64,000 nt of DNA from Wenxinia marina DSM 24838 (GTDB taxonomy: Bacteria; Pseudomonadota; Alphaproteobacteria; Rhodobacterales; Rhodobacteraceae), in NCBI RefSeq assembly GCF_000379485.1, contig NZ_KB902285.1, positions 1-64,000 on the forward strand, given 5' to 3'. This document shows, in pieces, positions 60,816-64,000 of the stretch. Numbering within the stretch: the stretch's first letter is position 1; each line of letters opens with the position of its first letter. Under the pieces are notes generated by a model. That model was not told where the DNA came from and searched no databases. It worked only from the letters and a program-made list of their open reading frames with translations. The position numbers and the translations under genes were made by a program.

Positions 60816-61912
60816 TCGGCGGCCTCCCCGTAGGTTCCGAGCCGGGCGACGATGCCCAGCAGTTCGTCCGCGCGGTGGCGGCAGGTGTGGCGGGCGCGGA
60901 TCGTCTCGAGCCCGCGGCGCGCCGTCTCGGCTCTGAGGCCCTCGTCCTCGAGCAGCAGGCGCAGCTGCGTCTCCATCTCGTCGCCGTCGCGGGCGGTGAG
61001 GTAGTCGCCGGGCCGGAACAGGCCTTCGGCGTCGGACCACGGAGCGGAGACGAGGGGGATGCCGCAGGCGAGCGCCTCGAAGACCCGTATCGTGGGGATG
61101 CCGGGCAGCGACTCGACATACGGCCGCCGCGGGACGTGGACGGTGAGACGGGCGCGGGCGAAGGCCTCGGGCACCGCAGCGTTGGCGATGGAGCCGCGGA
61201 AGTCGATGCCCGCGTCGCGCAGCCGCTCCAGCGCCTCGTCCGGGTAGCGCACGCCGTGGATGCGGGCGCTCAGACCGAGGCGCCGGACCGGCTCCACCAG
61301 GAACTCCGTCAGCTCGGCAGAGCGCTCGCCGTCGCCCCAGTTGCCGATCCAGACGAGGTCGCGATCGGTGGGGCGGTCCAGCGGCCGGAACAGGCTGTCG
61401 TCGGCCGCCTCGTGCCAGACATGCACCTGCCGGCCCCAGCCGGCGGCGAGGTAGCGCTCGCGCAGCGCGGCGCCGAAGGCCAGGACGCCGTCGTATCCGG
61501 ACAGGTCCATGCCCGCGATCTTGCCCTCCGCGCTGACGGCCCGGTGGTGGGTGTCGTGGAACAGCAGGGCAAAGCGTCCGCCGCCGGAGCGGGCCCGGCC
61601 GATGTGGGCGACGAGGGCGGGGTCGGTCCATTCGTGGACGACGACCACGTCCGCGCCCGCCAGCTCCGCCTCGTGGTCATGGTCTGCCTCGTAGACGTCA
61701 GAGCGAAGGTCGGGAAAGGCGGCGAGGAAGTCCACCTCGGCCGCCGGGCCGCGGTCGGCGAGGAGTTGCTGGCGGCTCCACCCGTCCGCCGGCTCCAGCG
61801 CGCGCGCGTCGTGACCCGCCCGGATCAGAGCGCGCATGACGCCGCGCAGGAAGTGCGCGTTGCCGTGGTTCCAGTCGGAGACCAGTGAATGCGTGTAGAA
61901 GAGGAACTTCAT
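60812..61912 (-). CDS. CgeB-like glycosyltransferase
   Basis: A 366-residue enzyme of the same group: SDWNHGNAHFLRGVMRALIRAGH at the start, FHDTHHRAVS in the middle, and GIPTIRVFEALACGIPLVSAPW (about 285) as the donor site. The third of three related genes in a row. Its start overlaps the preceding stop by one base (TGATG). Confidence 0.8.
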   Translation of the reverse strand: MKFLFYTHSLVSDWNHGNAHFLRGVMRALIRAGHDARALEPADGWSRQQLLADRGPAAEVDFLAAFPDLRSDVYEADHDHEAELAGADVVVVHEWTDPALVAHIGRARSGGGRFALLFHDTHHRAVSAEGKIAGMDLSGYDGVLAFGAALRERYLAAGWGRQVHVWHEAADDSLFRPLDRPTDRDLVWIGNWGDGERSAELTEFLVEPVRRLGLSARIHGVRYPDEALERLRDAGIDFRGSIANAAVPEAFARARLTVHVPRRPYVESLPGIPTIRVFEALACGIPLVSAPWSDAEGLFRPGDYLTARDGDEMETQLRLLLEDEGLRAETARRGLETIRARHTCRHRADELLGIVARLGTYGEAAE

Positions 61913-63030
61913 CAGGCACGCACCTCCCGGGGCGGCGTGGCGTCTGCGGGCGGGGCAGGGGCAGGGGCAGCGGAGTCCCGCGCCGCCTGCCACACCGCCG
62001 TCATCGCCTTGCGATGCTCGGCCGGCGTGTACCGCGCCGCTCGCTCGCGGGCCGCCTCGCCCAGCTTGCGGCGCCAGTTCGGCGCATGGACGAGGTCGGA
62101 CAGGGTGCGCGACAGCGTGTCGGGATCATCGGGCGGAAAGAACACGGCCGCGTCGTCCCAGAGCTCGCGGTAGGTCGGGATGTCGGCGAGGACGAGCGGC
62201 CGGGACGCGCGCGCCGCCTCGAGCGCGGCGAGGCCGAACGGCTCGTACCGCGAGGGAGAGACGAAGACCGCCGCGCGACCGACCCGCCCCAGCGCCTCGT
62301 CGTGCGGCATCGACCCGGCGGCCCGGGCGTGGTGCAGGGGGACGCTGCGGAAGTCGGGGCCGATCCGGTCGCCGATCATCGTCACGTCGAGGGCGCGCAG
62401 GCCCGCCGCTTCGTCCAGCACGGCGGCATTCTTGCCCTCGTCCCACCAACGGCCCACCGCGAGGATGCCCTCGCCCTCGGACCACTCCCGCTCGGGCGCG
62501 TGGCTGGCGTTGTGGACGACGCGGACGCCCGTGGTGCCGTAGACCCGCGCCATCAGCCGGGCATGGCTTCCCGAGGGCGAGATCACGGTCCCCGCGGCGG
62601 CGCAGCCTTCGGCCGTCACCGTCCGGTGCCAGCCAAGGTCCGGCGGCAGCGGCAGGTTGCGCATGACCGAGAACCAGGTGGCGAGGCACGAGTGGCAGGC
62701 GGCGACGACTGGCCGGCCCCCGGTCAGCCCGCGCGCCTGCGACGGCAGGTTGAGGTGCAGGAGAGCGACCTCGTGCCGGTCCGCGATCCGGTCGATCCAG
62801 CCGGCCACCGGGGCCAGCGCGTCCAGCCCGTCGGCCATCCAGTCGAGGGGGGCGTCACCCCACTCGAGCGGCCCGAGCGCCCGCGCTTCGGCCGCCTGCG
62901 CCGCCGACGGCGCCGGACCCAGGCCCGCAAAGACCGGCCGATATCCGGCCTCTGCCGCAATCCGGCCGAGGTCGAGCGCGTAGCGCCAGATGCCGCCCAC
63001 GGCGTCGAGGGTGATGAGCAGTCCGCTCAC
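61912..63030 (-). CDS. Family-4-type glycosyltransferase
   Basis: A 372-residue GT-B enzyme. LDAVGGIWRYALDLG near the start and VFVSPSRYEPFGLAALEAARASRPLV (about 275), with the ExFGxxxxE signature, are typical of GT4. The Ala/Pro-rich C-terminus appears disordered. It starts at a GTG that overlaps the epimerase stop. Sugar and acceptor unknown. Confidence 0.85.
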   Translation of the reverse strand: MSGLLITLDAVGGIWRYALDLGRIAAEAGYRPVFAGLGPAPSAAQAAEARALGPLEWGDAPLDWMADGLDALAPVAGWIDRIADRHEVALLHLNLPSQARGLTGGRPVVAACHSCLATWFSVMRNLPLPPDLGWHRTVTAEGCAAAGTVISPSGSHARLMARVYGTTGVRVVHNASHAPEREWSEGEGILAVGRWWDEGKNAAVLDEAAGLRALDVTMIGDRIGPDFRSVPLHHARAAGSMPHDEALGRVGRAAVFVSPSRYEPFGLAALEAARASRPLVLADIPTYRELWDDAAVFFPPDDPDTLSRTLSDLVHAPNWRRKLGEAARERAARYTPAEHRKAMTAVWQAARDSAAPAPAPPADATPPREVRA

Positions 63031-64000
63031 GCCGACAGCCTCGCCGGTTGCGCACCCGTGACCCGGTGCGCCCGCAGCCAACCGTGCAGCCGCCCGACAC
63101 CCTCGCGCCAGCCGGTGCGGGGCATCCAGCCGGTGACGTCGGCCAGTGCCGTCGTGTCGGCCACGAACCACGGCTGGTCGCCCGCCCGCGTCGCTTCGTG
63201 GGCGAGCGCCATGGGGCGGCCGGTCAGCCGCTCGATCTCGGCCACCAGGCGGTTCAGGCTGATGGCGTTCGCCGGCCCGCCGCCCAGGTTGAAGGCGCGG
63301 CCGGAAAAACGCTCGATCCCATCCAGCACCGCCCGGTAGGCGGCCACCGCATCGCCCACCTCCAGCACGTCGCGGACCTGCCGTCCGTCGCCGAAGATCG
63401 TGACCGGCCGCCCCTCGAGCGCCCGGATCAGGAAGTGCGCGACCCAGCCCTGGTCCTCGGTCCCGAACTGGCGGGGGCCGTAGATGCAGGACATCCGCAG
63501 CACCGCCGCCGGAAGTCCGTAGCTGTGCGCGTAGTCCAGCACGTACTGGTCGGCCACCCCCTTGGAGCAGCCGTAGGGCGTGCGGAACTGCAGCGGCCGA
63601 TCCTCGTCCACGCCGCGGTCGCGCAGGGCGGCGTCCAGCGGCAGACTGGCGTCTCCCGTCCCGCTCACCTCGACGTCGGCGAGGTCGCCGTAAACCTTGT
63701 TGGTCGAGGCGAAGACGAGCGGCGTGCGGTCGCCGAGGGCGCGCAGCGCCTCGAGCAGGTTCAGCGTGCCTCTCGCGTTCACGTCGAAGTCGTCCACCGG
63801 CGCATCGAGACTCGTCGTCACCGCGGTCTGCGCGGCGAGGTGGATCACCGCCTCGGGCCGCGCCTCGGCGACGGCGCTGCGCACCGACCGCCCGTCCCGC
63901 AGGTCCAGCGGCAGGGTCTGCGCCTTCGCGCCGAAGCGCGACGTCAGATCCTCGAGGTTCTCCTCGACGCCTGCGCGGGAGAGGTTGTCGAGAAGGACCA
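63027..64000 (-). CDS. NAD-dependent epimerase (CDP-paratose/tyvelose type), 5' end outside window
   Basis: The C-terminal 324 residues of an extended SDR. VLLDNLSRAG, VIHLAAQTAVTTS, ASTNKVYGDL, TPYGCSKGVADQYVLDYA (Tyr and Lys catalytic), and SCIYGPRQFGTEDQGWV match the CDP-paratose 2-epimerase-like branch. The NAD-binding glycine motif lies beyond the right edge. It probably supplies a nucleotide sugar to the four glycosyltransferases that follow in the same operon. Confidence 0.87.
   Translation of the reverse strand, partial: VLLDNLSRAGVEENLEDLTSRFGAKAQTLPLDLRDGRSVRSAVAEARPEAVIHLAAQTAVTTSLDAPVDDFDVNARGTLNLLEALRALGDRTPLVFASTNKVYGDLADVEVSGTGDASLPLDAALRDRGVDEDRPLQFRTPYGCSKGVADQYVLDYAHSYGLPAAVLRMSCIYGPRQFGTEDQGWVAHFLIRALEGRPVTIFGDGRQVRDVLEVGDAVAAYRAVLDGIERFSGRAFNLGGGPANAISLNRLVAEIERLTGRPMALAHEATRAGDQPWFVADTTALADVTGWMPRTGWREGVGRLHGWLRAHRVTGAQPARLSA

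Overview
The window is GC-rich (about 70 %) chromosomal DNA of an alphaproteobacterium, most likely Rhodobacterales. The support is gene order and content: a SUV3-like helicase, S4 protein, fdxA and carD in a row; purD next to xseA; a SAM-II riboswitch before metZ; glyQ followed by a DUF6446 gene; TRAP transporters; and very strong third-position GC. No tRNA, rRNA, CRISPR array, phage or intact insertion sequence was found. Function calls come from motif and family recognition by eye; no database search was run.

Layout. 0.2-26.5 kb is mostly housekeeping: lysophospholipase-like hydrolase, SCP2 protein, TPR protein, helicase/S4/fdxA/carD, purD and xseA, an AlkB-type membrane hydroxylase, a YhhN lysoplasmalogenase-like protein, ftsY, MgtC, a DMT exporter/GNAT/yciB group, metZ under a SAM-II riboswitch, folE2, trkH, a secreted protein with a degenerate protease domain, and glyQ. 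Around 26.5 kb the expected glyS is missing and accessory DNA begins.

27-42 kb is a mosaic: an IlvD/Edd dehydratase with an RraA-like protein; a heme-copper oxidase island (ctaG, copD-like, DUF2231, a subunit II without the CuA cysteines, a fused subunit I+III) lying between IS5-like and IS6-like transposase remnants; a flavin oxidoreductase coupled to an unusual NadE-PncC fusion; and a TRAP dctPQM operon.

42-52 kb is the most striking part: a compact locus that looks sufficient for a staphyloxanthin-like C30 carotenoid made through squalene. hpnC-hpnD-hpnE (farnesyl diphosphate to squalene) run one way; crtN-like, crtP-like, acyltransferase and crtQ-like glycosyltransferase genes run the other way from a shared intergenic region, and an aldehyde dehydrogenase converges on the end of the glycosyltransferase. 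Together they could desaturate squalene, oxidise a terminal methyl to a carboxylate, and add a sugar and an acyl chain.

52-55.5 kb holds phosphoketolase and acetate kinase. 55.6-64 kb is a CYP152-type P450 and a tightly overlapping operon of nucleotide-sugar enzymes, four glycosyltransferases and a methyltransferase, probably for a surface or secreted glycoconjugate; it runs off the right edge of the window.
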